This document shows, one piece after another, positions 7,331-15,646 of a stretch of 21,784 nt of DNA. The notes under the pieces were generated by a model that saw only the letters and a program-made list of their open reading frames with translations, searched no databases and was not told where the DNA came from. Source of the DNA: CAYLZW01 sp964388085 (lineage in GTDB: Bacteria > Myxococcota > UBA727 > CAYLZW01); assembly GCA_964388085.1 (NCBI GenBank), contig CAYLZW010000073.1:1-21784 (forward strand). Reading direction: 5' to 3'. Each line of letters starts with the position of its first letter. Positions within the stretch are counted from its first letter, which is position 1. The translations under genes were made by a program, and so were the position numbers.

Positions 7331-7366
7331 CCCGCCTCCTCCCGGACGAATCCGAGAGGAGGCGGG
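7331..7366 (-). terminator. Intrinsic terminator of the 7440-9218 regulator gene
   Basis: CCCGCCTCCTC (7331-7341) pairs perfectly over 11 bp with GAGGAGGCGGG (7356-7366). After one mismatch the stem continues with CGGA/TCCG closing a CGAA loop. Read on the minus strand, the stem is followed by CCC and TTTT (plus-strand AAAA at 7324-7327). It lies 73 nt after the regulator's stop codon. The remaining part of 7163-7439 contains no gene I can support. Confidence 0.65.
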
Positions 7367-7439
7367 AGGATGGACGAGCCGCGTTGCCGAAGTGCATCCG
7401 AGCAACGCCACCCGACGGGAGACTGGAGAACCTGTCAGC

Positions 7440-9218
7440 TCAAGCGACGGCCATCGCCGGCACGACGCGAGCGAGCTCGCGCTGCAGCTCCTCGATATCG
7501 AGCGGCTTGTCGAGGAACGCCGTGGCGCCGAGGCGCTCCGCGTGCGCGCGCGTCTCGTCGTCACCGAAGGCGCTGATCAGGATCACCGGCGCGTTCACGC
7601 CACGCTGGCGAGCCCCCTCGAGCACCTGCAGGCCGTTGATGCCGGGCATGCGCAGGTCGGTGACGATGACGTCGGGCTTCTTGTCGCTGGAGCTGCTCTC
7701 CGGCAGGTGCTCCATGAGCGCGTTGCCCGACGAGACGCTGAGCACCTCGTAGCCATCGCCCTCGAGCAGGGCCTCGAGCGCCCAGCGCAGCTCGTCGTCG
7801 TCCTCGGCCAGGAGCAGGCGCGGGCGGCTCGGCGAGAGCACGTCCGCCGGGAAGCGCGGCGCGTTGGCCGCGTGACCGCGCGGCGGCAGGTACCCCTCCT
7901 CGCGATACTCCTTCAGGCGGTAGTGCACCTTGCGCAGCGAGATGCCGAGCACCTCGGCGGTGCCCTTGGCCGTGCCCACGGCCTCGTAGGTGCGCAGGAT
8001 GGCCTCGCGCTCGAGCTCGCGCAGCGTCATGCCCGGGATGCGCACCTCGCGGCGGTGCTCGCCCGGCTGCTGATCGGCCAGGTAGCTCGGCAGGTGACGC
8101 GGCGAGAGCTTGCGTCCGGCCGACATGGTGACCGCGTGCAGCGCGACGTTCTCGAGCTCACGCACGTTGCCCGGCCAGTCGTGCCCGAGCAGCAGGCTCG
8201 CGACCTGCGGCGTCGTGCGCGGCGCGCGCTTGCCCTCGGAGCGCGAGGCCTTGTCGACGGAGTTCTGCCACAAAGGCAGCACGTCCTTCGGGCGCTCGCG
8301 CAAGGGCGGCACGTGAATGGAGAGCACGTTCAAGCGGTAGAAGAGGTCAGGCCGGAAGGTGCCGCCCTCGACCTCGCGCACCAGCGAGCGGTTGGTCGCC
8401 GCCACCACGCGAACGTCGACGTGAATGGACTTGGTGCCGCCGAGGCGCTCGAAGGTGCGCTCCTGCAGCGCGCGCAGCAGCTTCACCTGCATCGCGTGCG
8501 GCAGCTCGCCGACCTCGTCGAGGAAGAGCACGCCGCCGTCGGCGAGCTCGAAGCGGCCGGGCTTCGCCTGCGACGCGCCCGTGAAGGCGCCCTTCTCGTG
8601 ACCGAAGAGCTCCGCCTCGAGCAACGTCTCTGGGATGGCCGCGCAGTTGACGGCGACGAACGCCTTGTTGCGCCGCGGCGAGAGGCGGTGCAGCGCGCGC
8701 GCGATGAGCTCCTTGCCGGTGCCCGTCTCGCCCGTCACCAGCACGCTGGCCGACGACGGCGCCGCCAGCGCGATGAGCCGGCAGACCTCGCCCATCTCGG
8801 GGCTGCTGCCGAGCAGCTCGACGTCGCGCAGCGGGGTGAAGTCGCTGTGCTGCGCGCGCTCCTTCGGCGCCGCCAGCTCGAGCTCGACGACGCGCGTCAG
8901 CTCGCTCATGCCGATGCTGCGGATGACCATGGTGTCCGCGCCCCAGCGCAGCGTCGCGCCCATGGAGTCGGGGGTGACCGCTTCGACCGCGAGCACCGTC
9001 GAGCAGTGCCCTTCGCCGTCCTTCAGGCGCGCGATGAGCTCCCGCGTCTGCTCCTCGCCCATCTGCGAGTCGATGATGGCGAGGTTCGGCTTGGCGGCCG
9101 AGGGCGAGATCCAGCGGCCGCCTTCGTCGCGCGCCATGTCGACGCGGTAGCCGGCCTCGCTGAGCTCTTCGGCGAGTCCATGAAGGGAGCGATCGGGGGA
9201 AGCGATCAAAATGCGCAC
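7440..9218 (-). CDS. Sigma-54 activator with degenerate N-terminal receiver and intact C-terminal receiver
   Basis: A 592-residue protein. Residues 1-116 are receiver-like but degenerate: the acidic pair is lost (ASPD), Asp50 remains, and the conserved Thr/Ser and Lys are replaced (VLAVEA, VIRS). Residues about 134-378 are the sigma-54 AAA+ domain: Walker A GETGTGKE (163-170), sigma-54 contact loop GAFTGA (210-215), Walker B GGVLFLDE (228-235), and WPGNVRELEN (348-357). Residues 397-440 hold a Fis-type helix-turn-helix. Residues 466-585 are a full receiver with the acidic pocket EDD (472-474), phospho-acceptor Asp521, Ser549 and Lys571. A phosphorylatable receiver after the DNA-binding domain is the reverse of NtrC order. 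Start chosen as GTG 9218 because GAGGTGA (9224-9230) sits 5 nt upstream and the receiver fold begins there. It is divergent from a receiver-kinase gene. Confidence 0.9.
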   Translation of the reverse strand: MRILIASPDRSLHGLAEELSEAGYRVDMARDEGGRWISPSAAKPNLAIIDSQMGEEQTRELIARLKDGEGHCSTVLAVEAVTPDSMGATLRWGADTMVIRSIGMSELTRVVELELAAPKERAQHSDFTPLRDVELLGSSPEMGEVCRLIALAAPSSASVLVTGETGTGKELIARALHRLSPRRNKAFVAVNCAAIPETLLEAELFGHEKGAFTGASQAKPGRFELADGGVLFLDEVGELPHAMQVKLLRALQERTFERLGGTKSIHVDVRVVAATNRSLVREVEGGTFRPDLFYRLNVLSIHVPPLRERPKDVLPLWQNSVDKASRSEGKRAPRTTPQVASLLLGHDWPGNVRELENVALHAVTMSAGRKLSPRHLPSYLADQQPGEHRREVRIPGMTLRELEREAILRTYEAVGTAKGTAEVLGISLRKVHYRLKEYREEGYLPPRGHAANAPRFPADVLSPSRPRLLLAEDDDELRWALEALLEGDGYEVLSVSSGNALMEHLPESSSSDKKPDVIVTDLRMPGINGLQVLEGARQRGVNAPVILISAFGDDETRAHAERLGATAFLDKPLDIEELQRELARVVPAMAVA

Positions 9219-9223
9219 TGCGG

Positions 9224-9230
9224 TCACCTC
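9224..9230 (-). promoter_or_regulatory. Ribosome binding site that decides a GTG start
   Basis: GAGGTGA on the minus strand ends 5 nt before GTG 9218. The alternative ATG far upstream at 9353 would add 45 residues without family character, and another GTG lies within this site itself. The Shine-Dalgarno therefore favours GTG 9218. Confidence 0.6.
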
Positions 9231-9277
9231 ATCCGCCAACGGCGGGCTGGAGCAGAGTTTCGGGTTTGGCTTCGAGC

Positions 9278-9291
9278 GGAGCCTTGGCTCC
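9278..9291. repeat. Inverted repeat upstream of the sigma-54 activator gene
   Basis: GGAGCC (9278-9283) and GGCTCC (9286-9291) are perfect arms with a TT centre, and flanking bases CGAG/CTCG nearly extend the symmetry. It lies 60-73 nt before the GTG start at 9218 on the minus strand, a position suited to a regulator site or an RNA hairpin in the leader. Confidence 0.4.
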
Positions 9292-9771
9292 TCGGGGAAG
9301 ACTTTGAGAAGGACTGCGACAGAGACGGCGAAACGGATCGGCCGCGAGCGCAAGCGCTACGCGACGGGAGCGGGCACTCTCGACGACGAGGGACGAGGAG
9401 CAGGCGCGTGCGGGCGCAAGATGTTCCGGCATCGCAGGCGCGATCGCGCTGGCCGCGATCTCCGCTGCGCTCCGTGCGCGTGGTTGCCCGTGCTCTGCTG
9501 CCAAGTGGTCTCCTTCGGCCGTCGGGACCGCACATTGATCAAGTTCCGAACCAAAGCGATGCGCGCGCAGACGTAGACCCCGTGCGGCTGTGGCCGTCTG
9601 CCACATCGCACTCTTTGCAGCCGGGCGGCCACATGTGGTCTCCCCCACGCAAACTATGCTGCCGCTTGCTGCGCCGTTTGGCGAGTTGTCGCGGGCCGTG
9701 GCGCGGGAGCGGATCCTGCAGGGGGTGGCGCCGCTCTCGGAGAGAAACCCCCTAGAAATCCGCTTGTTGCA

Positions 9772-11559
9772 ATGCGTTATCTCGACCTTTTCCACAGCCT
9801 CGCGCACGAAATGCCGCCGATCGCCGCCGCTTCGGCCGGATCGTTGCCGATTCTGCACGCGATCAGTGCCGTGGCGGTGGGCCTGACTCTGCTCGCGCTG
9901 GCCGTCCACGTCGGCTACCGGCTCGGGAGCCGGCGGGCGCCGCGGCTGGCACGCAGTGCATTTTTTGCGGATGGCTCGGAGACGGAGGACGCGGCCGCGA
10001 GCGGTGCGATGCTCGACGATGCGTTCGCCCTCGAGGAAGCGGAGCGCGAGATCGAGGCCCTGCAGTCCCGCATCCTGGATCTCGAGGAGACGTCAGGGCT
10101 GTTCGCGCAGCTCCCGGATCACGTGCGCGCGCCCCGCCTGTTCGTTCCGATGACCGCGCTCGAGCGCGCAGAGCTTGCGGCCGCAGATCTCTCCTTCCAT
10201 GTGCGCGCGCGCGCGCTCGAGACGGACGACATCGAGCGGGGTGGCGCCGCGGGCGCGGAGGACCGATATACGGAGCCGGCGAGGGAGCCTTCCGAAATGT
10301 CGACAGAGCATGAACCGAGCCGTCCGCGCGTCCTCGTCGTCGAGGACAACCGTGATCTGAACCGCTTCCTGTGTCGTTGCCTCGGCCATGAGTTCGACGT
10401 CTTGAGCGCCAAGAACGGCGCCGAGGGGCTCGAGGTCGCGCTGCGCGAGCGGCCCGACTGCGTGCTCACTGACGTCATGATGCCGATCATGGGCGGTGAG
10501 CAGCTCGTCACGGCGCTGCGCTCGCGGCCCGAGCTCGAGGGCATCCCGGTCGTCGTGCTCACGGCGCGCGACGACGATCAGCTGCGCATCAAGCTGCTCA
10601 AGGAGGGCGTGCAGGACTTCATCACCAAGCCCTTCCTCACCGACGAGGTGCTCGCGCGCGTGCGCAACCTGGTCGCCGCCAAGCGCGCCGCCGACGTGCT
10701 CAGCGAGCAGCTCGCCACCAAGCGCATGGACCTCGAGACCATGGCGCGCGAGGTGACGCGGCACCGCCACGAGCTGCAGACGGCCCTCCAACAGATGCAG
10801 GTGGCGCGCGACATCGCCGAGCGCGCCTCGAGCGTGAAGTCGAACTTCCTGCGCATGATGTCGCACGAGCTGAGGACGCCCATCGCCGCCATGCAATTGC
10901 AATTGCGGCTGATGGAAAAGCACGGCGCCGACAAGCTCGAGGACAAGCAGCGGGAGTACCTGGCCCGCATCTCGCGCTCGGCGCAGCGCCTGCTCGACCT
11001 CGTCAACACGGTGCTCGAGTACGCGCGCATCGAGAGCGGCCGCTTCGAGGCGCGCGTGCGTCCCTTCTCGCTGACGAAGGTGCTGCAGGAGGCGGCGGAC
11101 GATTTCCAATCGCACGCGGACCAGAAGGGGATCCGCCTCAGCGTCGAGCTACCCGACGACGTGCCCGAGCTGCTCAGTGACCCGCAGGTGGTGCGACTCA
11201 TCGCCGTGAACCTCATCGGCAACGGCGTCAAGCACACCGAGGAGGGCAGCGTCTGTGTCGGCGGCGGCTTCGAGGACGGCGTGCACACGCTGTGGGTGAA
11301 GGACACCGGCCCCGGCATCCCGCGCGAGCACCAGATGGAGGTGTTCGAGCCCTTCCAGCGCTTCGACGACATCCGCCAGCTCCAGGGCGCGGGCTCCGGG
11401 CTCGGCCTCGCCATCGTGCGCGACATGGTGCGGGCGGTGGCGGGCGAGATCTCGCTCGAGTCCGAGGTCGGCGCGGGCGCGCTGTTCCGCGTCACGCTGC
11501 CGATGCTGCCCTCGGGTGACGATGACAAGTCGCGGAGCGCGTCGTTCGTCAATCATTGA
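9772..11559 (+). CDS. Membrane-anchored receiver-histidine kinase fusion
   Basis: A 595-residue protein. One membrane helix is at about 26-48 (LPILHAISAVAVGLTLLALAV), then a variable helical linker with coiled-coil character (85-110). Residues 185-302 are a receiver: acidic EDN (191-193), phospho-acceptor Asp234, Thr264, Lys286. A second coiled coil (303-350) leads into the dimerisation domain with phospho-acceptor His365 in SHELRTPI. The ATPase domain (about 430-578) has N-box NLIGNGVKH (480-488), DTGPGIP (511-517), FEPFQRF and GSGLGL (541-546). Normally a receiver upstream of a kinase modulates kinase output. No periplasmic sensor domain is visible. Start: ATG 9772 has no clear Shine-Dalgarno; ATG 10297 (MSTEHEPSRPRVLVV) has GGAG about 9 nt upstream and would give a soluble receiver-kinase without the membrane helix. 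The membrane-containing form is preferred because the upstream frame looks coding. Confidence 0.85.
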   Translation: MRYLDLFHSLAHEMPPIAAASAGSLPILHAISAVAVGLTLLALAVHVGYRLGSRRAPRLARSAFFADGSETEDAAASGAMLDDAFALEEAEREIEALQSRILDLEETSGLFAQLPDHVRAPRLFVPMTALERAELAAADLSFHVRARALETDDIERGGAAGAEDRYTEPAREPSEMSTEHEPSRPRVLVVEDNRDLNRFLCRCLGHEFDVLSAKNGAEGLEVALRERPDCVLTDVMMPIMGGEQLVTALRSRPELEGIPVVVLTARDDDQLRIKLLKEGVQDFITKPFLTDEVLARVRNLVAAKRAADVLSEQLATKRMDLETMAREVTRHRHELQTALQQMQVARDIAERASSVKSNFLRMMSHELRTPIAAMQLQLRLMEKHGADKLEDKQREYLARISRSAQRLLDLVNTVLEYARIESGRFEARVRPFSLTKVLQEAADDFQSHADQKGIRLSVELPDDVPELLSDPQVVRLIAVNLIGNGVKHTEEGSVCVGGGFEDGVHTLWVKDTGPGIPREHQMEVFEPFQRFDDIRQLQGAGSGLGLAIVRDMVRAVAGEISLESEVGAGALFRVTLPMLPSGDDDKSRSASFVNH

Positions 11560-11592
11560 CGGTGGCTCTTCGGGACAGTCGAGCACACGCCA

Positions 11593-12276
11593 TCACACCA
11601 GCAGATCGACCGCCGTCGTCCACAACAGGATCTGCGGCGCCATGCCGAGCGCGCTGGCGCCGAAGTGATCGCGCCGCGAGACGCCCGCGAGCGCCAGCGT
11701 CGTCGTGAGCCAGGGGGAGGTCATGAACACCGCGCGCGCCACGAGGACGGTCAAGCGCGGGCGCTGGTGCAGGTGACGCAGGATCTTGTCGAGGAGCGGA
11801 CGGTCGACGGCGACCAGCATGTCGCCGCCCACGGCCTTCACGAAGGTGAAGTTCACGCTCACGGCGATCACGGACGCCGCCCAGGAGATGGCGCTGCCCG
11901 CGGACCACCCCCACGCCAGCGACGCCACCGCGATGAACACGCTGCCTGGCAGGTGGAGCATCTGCGCCCCGACGAAGGCGACGACGAACACGAGCACGCC
12001 ATAGACGCCGGCGTCGCCGACCAGCGCGCGCAGCTTCGCCTCCTCGAAGGAGTCGATGAGCCCCGTGCTGAGCACGAACGCCCAGCCGCCGGCGACGAGC
12101 AGCGCGAGGCCGAGCAGGCGCAGCCACGGACGCACGCGCCGCTCGGCCGGCTCGCTCGACCCCGAGATCACGCTCTCGACGTCGCGCTCGACCTGCTCGT
12201 CGCTCACGTCGCCGCTCACGCCGTCGCTGATCTCGCTGTCGGCGTCGTCGCCGGGTGCCTCGTCCGAATGCAGCAA
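11593..12276 (-). CDS. VTT/DedA-like (TVP38/TMEM64 family) membrane protein
   Basis: A 227-residue integral membrane protein. Residues 1-49 are very acidic and cytoplasmic or disordered. A membrane helix at about 53-72 is followed by the VTT core: YGVLVFVVAFVGAQMLHLPGSV with the re-entrant Pro-Gly, then AVASLAWGWSAGSAISWAASVIAVSVNF, then later helices (SALGMAPQILLWTTAV). The family includes lipid scramblase-like proteins; in bacteria the substrates are often unknown, with undecaprenyl phosphate or phospholipid transport proposed for DedA relatives. The start is probably TTG 12276, preceded at 5 nt by GGGAGG (12282-12287); GTG 12297 is an alternative without a ribosome site. Its stop faces the kinase stop with a 33-nt gap and no clear terminator. 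Confidence 0.82.
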   Translation of the reverse strand: MLHSDEAPGDDADSEISDGVSGDVSDEQVERDVESVISGSSEPAERRVRPWLRLLGLALLVAGGWAFVLSTGLIDSFEEAKLRALVGDAGVYGVLVFVVAFVGAQMLHLPGSVFIAVASLAWGWSAGSAISWAASVIAVSVNFTFVKAVGGDMLVAVDRPLLDKILRHLHQRPRLTVLVARAVFMTSPWLTTTLALAGVSRRDHFGASALGMAPQILLWTTAVDLLV

Positions 12277-12281
12277 GCGCG

Positions 12282-12287
12282 CCTCCC
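12282..12287 (-). promoter_or_regulatory. Ribosome binding site supporting a TTG start
   Basis: GGGAGG on the minus strand ends 5 nt before TTG 12276. No in-frame ATG lies nearby; the only upstream ATG (12417) would add 47 low-complexity residues and overlap the promoter region of the divergent TPR gene. Confidence 0.55.
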
Positions 12288-12399
12288 GCGCAGGCACGAT
12301 AGCAACGGGCGCAATGCGCGCACCTCTCCTTTGCGTGACCCTCGGTCTGCTTGACCGTGCGCGCGCCTGCAATGGACGCACGGTTCCGATGGTTCTGGT

Positions 12400-12418
12400 C
12401 GTGCATGGGCCGTGCATG
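12400..12418. repeat. Direct repeat with 11-nt period upstream of the TPR gene
   Basis: CGTGCATG occurs at 12400-12407 and again at 12411-12418, one helical turn apart and 20 nt before the ATG at 12438. This spacing would place two protein subunits on one DNA face. The upstream TTGACC (12351-12356) could be a -35 box but has no good -10. Confidence 0.35.
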
Positions 12419-12437
12419 CGACAACGGCGAGGTGCGC

Positions 12438-13889
12438 ATGGTGTTCATCCCCTTCTCTGCCGCTCGGGCGCCGCGCCGCGGGCTGGTGCTCGCGCTGCTC
12501 TGGCTGGCCACGTCGCTGCCAAGCGCGGCGCTCGCCCAGAGCCCGCCCCCGACGCTGGCCAAGGAGCAGCGCCTCGTCAGCCTCGGCCTGACGCGCGCGG
12601 ATGAAGTGCCCGCGTCGATCCACCGCACGCTCGACGACACCTTCCGCTCGCAGCTCGCGCTGGCGGCGCACGAGCGCGGCTTTGAGGAGGTGCCGCTCTC
12701 GCGCGTCAGCGGCCTCGAGGAGCAGGCCGCTGCCTGCCGGGACAAGCGCTGCCGGCTCGACGTCAGCACACGCCTCAAGGCCACGCACGCCATCCGCGGG
12801 CACCTCGAGCGCCAAGGTCGCGGCTACCGGCTGACGCTCTTTCTCGAGGACGGCGCGAGCGGAGCGTTCCTCGGCGGCAAGAGCATGAGCGGTGACGTGC
12901 CCGTCCTCGTCGGCGAGCTGCGCGCCAAGGTGGACGCGCTGCTCGAGGAGGCGTCCCCGAAGCGCGCCGCCGCCATGGGACGCCTCGCCAAGACCGCGCG
13001 CGCCTACCTCGAGAAGGGCCGCGACGACGACGCCCTGCGCACGCTCGAGCGCGCCATCGACATCTCGCCCTTCCACCCGGACGGCGCCGCGCTGCAGCTC
13101 GAGCGGGTGGCGCTGATCGAGAAGATGGGTGACGAGGAAGAGGCGTTCAAAGCCGTGCTCGGCGTCGTCGAGATGTACGGGCCGCGCTCGCTGTGGACGG
13201 TGGCCGGCATCGGCCAGGACGGCGCCCAGGAGCGCGTGCACCTGTGGCTGCGCCAGAAGCTCGCCGCCATCGGCACACACAACCAGCGCGAGGCCGCGCT
13301 GCTCGATGACAAGGCCGCGAAGGACGAGGCCGCCGAGGTCGAGCGCGCCCGCCGCATCGAGCGCGCGGAGAAGGCCTACGGCGTCTACCTCGACGAGTTC
13401 CCCGAGGCGGCCGACACGGCCGAGCTGACGCTGTACCTCGCCGAGCTCGAGTACGGTCGCGGCGCCTACGCGGACGCCGCCGTGCACTACGCGCGCGTGC
13501 TCGAGTACGAAGCCGCGCCCGTCGAGCTCCGACGACAAGCGGCCAGCTCCGCGGTCTTTGCGCGCGAACAGGCGCTGAACGAGGCGGTCGCGAGCGGCAA
13601 GGTCAGCAAGCTCGACCTCACCGCGCCGCTCGAGCCGCTCGCGAACCAGCGCGGCGTGTCGACGGAGGAGCGCGCCTTCATCGAGGCCATCGACGCGCTG
13701 GTCGCGAGCTTTCCGGACGGCGAGGACGCAGGCGCGTTCGCCTACCGCGCGGCGCAGCTGTGCGTGTTCCGCGGCGAGCTCGACGAGGGGAAGCGGCGGC
13801 TCGAGGACGTCATCAAGGCGTGGCCGCGCTCGCAGGCTGGCAAGGCGGCGGCGGCGGCGCGTAAGGGACTGTCGCGTGAAGGGCCGTGA
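12438..13889 (+). CDS. Secreted tetratricopeptide-repeat protein
   Basis: A 483-residue protein. Residues 14-33 form a signal peptide (RGLVLALLWLATSLPSAALA, cleavage before Q34). Residues about 44-165 are an alpha/beta domain of a type often seen at the N-terminus of myxobacterial secreted proteins, with Cys100 and Cys105 in AACRDKRC, likely a disulfide. Residues 180-483 contain TPR-like helical pairs (for example KTARAYLEKGRDDDALRTLERAIDISP, AELTLYLAELEYGRGAYADAAVHYARVLEYE, AAQLCVFRGELDEGKRRLEDVIKAWP) and a charged coiled-coil stretch near 285-315. It is probably a periplasmic or envelope scaffold; no catalytic residues are seen. GAGGT (12429-12433) precedes ATG 12438. A longer frame to 12351 is rejected because the signal peptide starts at 12438. 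It converges on the kinase gene with a 12-nt gap. Confidence 0.87.
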   Translation: MVFIPFSAARAPRRGLVLALLWLATSLPSAALAQSPPPTLAKEQRLVSLGLTRADEVPASIHRTLDDTFRSQLALAAHERGFEEVPLSRVSGLEEQAAACRDKRCRLDVSTRLKATHAIRGHLERQGRGYRLTLFLEDGASGAFLGGKSMSGDVPVLVGELRAKVDALLEEASPKRAAAMGRLAKTARAYLEKGRDDDALRTLERAIDISPFHPDGAALQLERVALIEKMGDEEEAFKAVLGVVEMYGPRSLWTVAGIGQDGAQERVHLWLRQKLAAIGTHNQREAALLDDKAAKDEAAEVERARRIERAEKAYGVYLDEFPEAADTAELTLYLAELEYGRGAYADAAVHYARVLEYEAAPVELRRQAASSAVFAREQALNEAVASGKVSKLDLTAPLEPLANQRGVSTEERAFIEAIDALVASFPDGEDAGAFAYRAAQLCVFRGELDEGKRRLEDVIKAWPRSQAGKAAAAARKGLSREGP

Positions 13890-13901
13890 AGCGGCGGGTG
13901 A

Positions 13902-15590
13902 CTACTTCCGCTCGGCCACGGCCTTCTTCACGTCGTCGATCTCCTTCCGCATACAGCCGTTCTCGTCGTGCTGCGCCGCCTTGTCGATGGCCGCGAGCAC
14001 ATCCTCGCCCTTGCCGACCTTCTTGAGCTGCCGCAGCCCATAACGGCGCGCGCCGCAGTTCGGCCCCTTCTCGAGGTCGATGAGCGCGAGGCGCACGAGG
14101 TCCACGTCCTTGTCGTCCCCCCGCTCCTTGAGCACGCGCAGGGCGTGGTGCCGGGGCCACCAGCTCTCCTCGTCGAGCAGCGCGTAGAGCTTCGGCGTCA
14201 CGCGCTCGTCGGGCCAGGCGCTCAGGAGCTTCATGGCCGGATCCGCGTGCCGCTCCTCGAGCTGCGTGAGCGCGAAGTCGAGCACGCGCTCGTCGACGGC
14301 GCCCTTGCCGGCGGCGGCGACGTAGGCCGCGAGCGCCTCCTTGTCCTGGCCGAGCTTGGCGTGCGCGTGGCCGCGAAGGAGATCGTCCTCGGGGCCGCGC
14401 TCGCCGATGGGCTTCTTGGCGATCTCCTCGAGGACGAGCGCTGCCTCGCCGGCGTCGATGCGCGCGAGCGCGTCCGGTCCGCCGCGGAAGGCGAAGAACA
14501 GCGCGAGCACGACGCCGGTGAGCACCGCCGCGCCGCGGGCCGCGTACTTCTTCCACGACGGCCCCATGACCTGCACCATGGCGCCCGACATGCGCACGCT
14601 CGCCTCGTCGAGCTTTTTGCGGAGGACCTGCGCGGCGGGCTCCTTGGGCGCCGTCGACGGCGTTGGCTTTGGTGACAGCGGCTCCTGCGGCAGCGCGCTC
14701 GGGTCTACCCTCTGCGCGGCCTTGTCGAGGGCAAGGAGCAGCTCGTCGTAGGTCTGAAAGCGCGCCTTCGGGTCCTTCTCGAGCATCTTGTGGACGATGC
14801 GCGTGACCTCCTTCGGCAGCTCCGGCATGCGCTCGTCGAGCGACGGCGGCGCGTCCGAGAGGTGCGCGGTCACCGTCGCCACCGGCGTGTCGCGCTCGAA
14901 GGGCGGCTTGCCCGTCAGCAACATGAACCAGCTCGCGCCGAGCGAGTAGATGTCGCTCCGGTGGTCCTCGTCCTCGCCGCGGATGCGCTCGGGCGGCATG
15001 AAGTGCGGGCTGCCCGCGATGACGCCCTTCTTGGTGACGTCGGCGCTGCCGTCGACGGGCTTGGCCAGGCCGAAGTCGGTCAGCACCACGCGCCCGTCCG
15101 AGACGATGAGGTTCGCGGGCTTCACGTCGCGGTGCACGAGCCCCGCCTGGTTCGCCGCGCGCAGGCCGCGGGCCGCGTCGCGCATGTAGTCGAGGGTCCG
15201 CGCCACCGGCACCTTCGCCGTGCGGCGCAGGCGCGACTCGAGGTCCTCGCCGTCGAGGTACTCCATGACGATCCAAGGCGGCCCCTTGCCGTCCACGCCG
15301 CCGCCGACGTCGAAGATGCTGACGACGTGCGGCGAGCTCACGCGGGCCATGGCGCGCGCCTCGCGCACGAAGCGGGCCACCATGTCCTCGTCGCTGGCGG
15401 CGTCGCTCTTCATCACCTTCACGGCGACGACGCGGCCGAGCGCCTGGTCCCGGCAGGCGTAGACGCGCCCCATGCCGCCCTCGCCCAAGACGCGGATGAC
15501 GGGGTAGCCGCCGGCGATCTCGTAGACCTCTTCCGCTTGGAGGGTGGGGAACTCCTGCCCCGCCTTCGGCCCTGTCTGCTGATCACTCAT
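13902..15590 (-). CDS. Membrane-anchored Ser/Thr protein kinase with HEAT/TPR-like C-terminal region
   Basis: A 562-residue protein. Residues 29-290 are a Hanks-type kinase: glycine loop GEGGMGRVY (36-44), catalytic Lys58 (VAVKVM), HRDVKPAN (153-160) with catalytic Asp155, DFG (172-174), and the activation-loop end SPHFMPPE. All key residues are intact, so it should be active; the GT/S-rich activation loop fits autophosphorylation. Residues 291-345 are a Pro-rich juxtamembrane linker, 352-369 a membrane helix, and 371-562 an outside region of repeated helices resembling HEAT or TPR repeats with Cys residues near the end. The outer part probably senses a protein or envelope state. ATG 15590 has AGGAAA about 10 nt upstream. 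It is divergent from the secreted protein at 15728; a long hairpin lies between them. Confidence 0.92.
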   Translation of the reverse strand: MSDQQTGPKAGQEFPTLQAEEVYEIAGGYPVIRVLGEGGMGRVYACRDQALGRVVAVKVMKSDAASDEDMVARFVREARAMARVSSPHVVSIFDVGGGVDGKGPPWIVMEYLDGEDLESRLRRTAKVPVARTLDYMRDAARGLRAANQAGLVHRDVKPANLIVSDGRVVLTDFGLAKPVDGSADVTKKGVIAGSPHFMPPERIRGEDEDHRSDIYSLGASWFMLLTGKPPFERDTPVATVTAHLSDAPPSLDERMPELPKEVTRIVHKMLEKDPKARFQTYDELLLALDKAAQRVDPSALPQEPLSPKPTPSTAPKEPAAQVLRKKLDEASVRMSGAMVQVMGPSWKKYAARGAAVLTGVVLALFFAFRGGPDALARIDAGEAALVLEEIAKKPIGERGPEDDLLRGHAHAKLGQDKEALAAYVAAAGKGAVDERVLDFALTQLEERHADPAMKLLSAWPDERVTPKLYALLDEESWWPRHHALRVLKERGDDKDVDLVRLALIDLEKGPNCGARRYGLRQLKKVGKGEDVLAAIDKAAQHDENGCMRKEIDDVKKAVAERK

Positions 15591-15646
15591 GGAGCTGTTT
15601 TTCCTCGCTTTGGGCCTGCTTGGCAAAGGTCCGGCCCGGATCCACG

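Larger units (their letters stand above)
9219..9771. other. 553-bp divergent intergenic region without a supported gene
   Basis: No ORF here has a good ribosome site, codon bias or recognisable product; frames crossing it give Arg/Ser-rich shadow peptides. It should hold the promoters for the minus-strand regulator and the plus-strand kinase. Visible elements are an interrupted inverted repeat (9278-9291) and a perfect 10-bp palindrome CCACATGTGG (9629-9638). A TATGCT hexamer (9655-9660) and TAGAAA (9753-9758) resemble -10 boxes but lack convincing -35 partners. I found no clear GG-N10-GC sigma-54 promoter here. Confidence 0.6.

Noticed and set aside
9211..9576. Plus-strand 121-codon frame in the divergent region
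   Set aside because: Begins antisense to the regulator start, Arg-rich, no codon bias or domain.
7296..9755. Plus-strand frame of 819 codons opposite the sigma-54 activator
   Set aside because: Antisense shadow caused by GC bias; product is low-complexity Arg/His/Ala/Leu-rich with no domain, while the minus strand has full AAA+ motifs.
15621..15635. Possible sigma-54 promoter TGGCA-N-GGC upstream of the secreted protein
   Set aside because: The GG-N10-GC spacing fits, but the conserved TT of the -12 element is missing and chance matches are common in GC-rich DNA.
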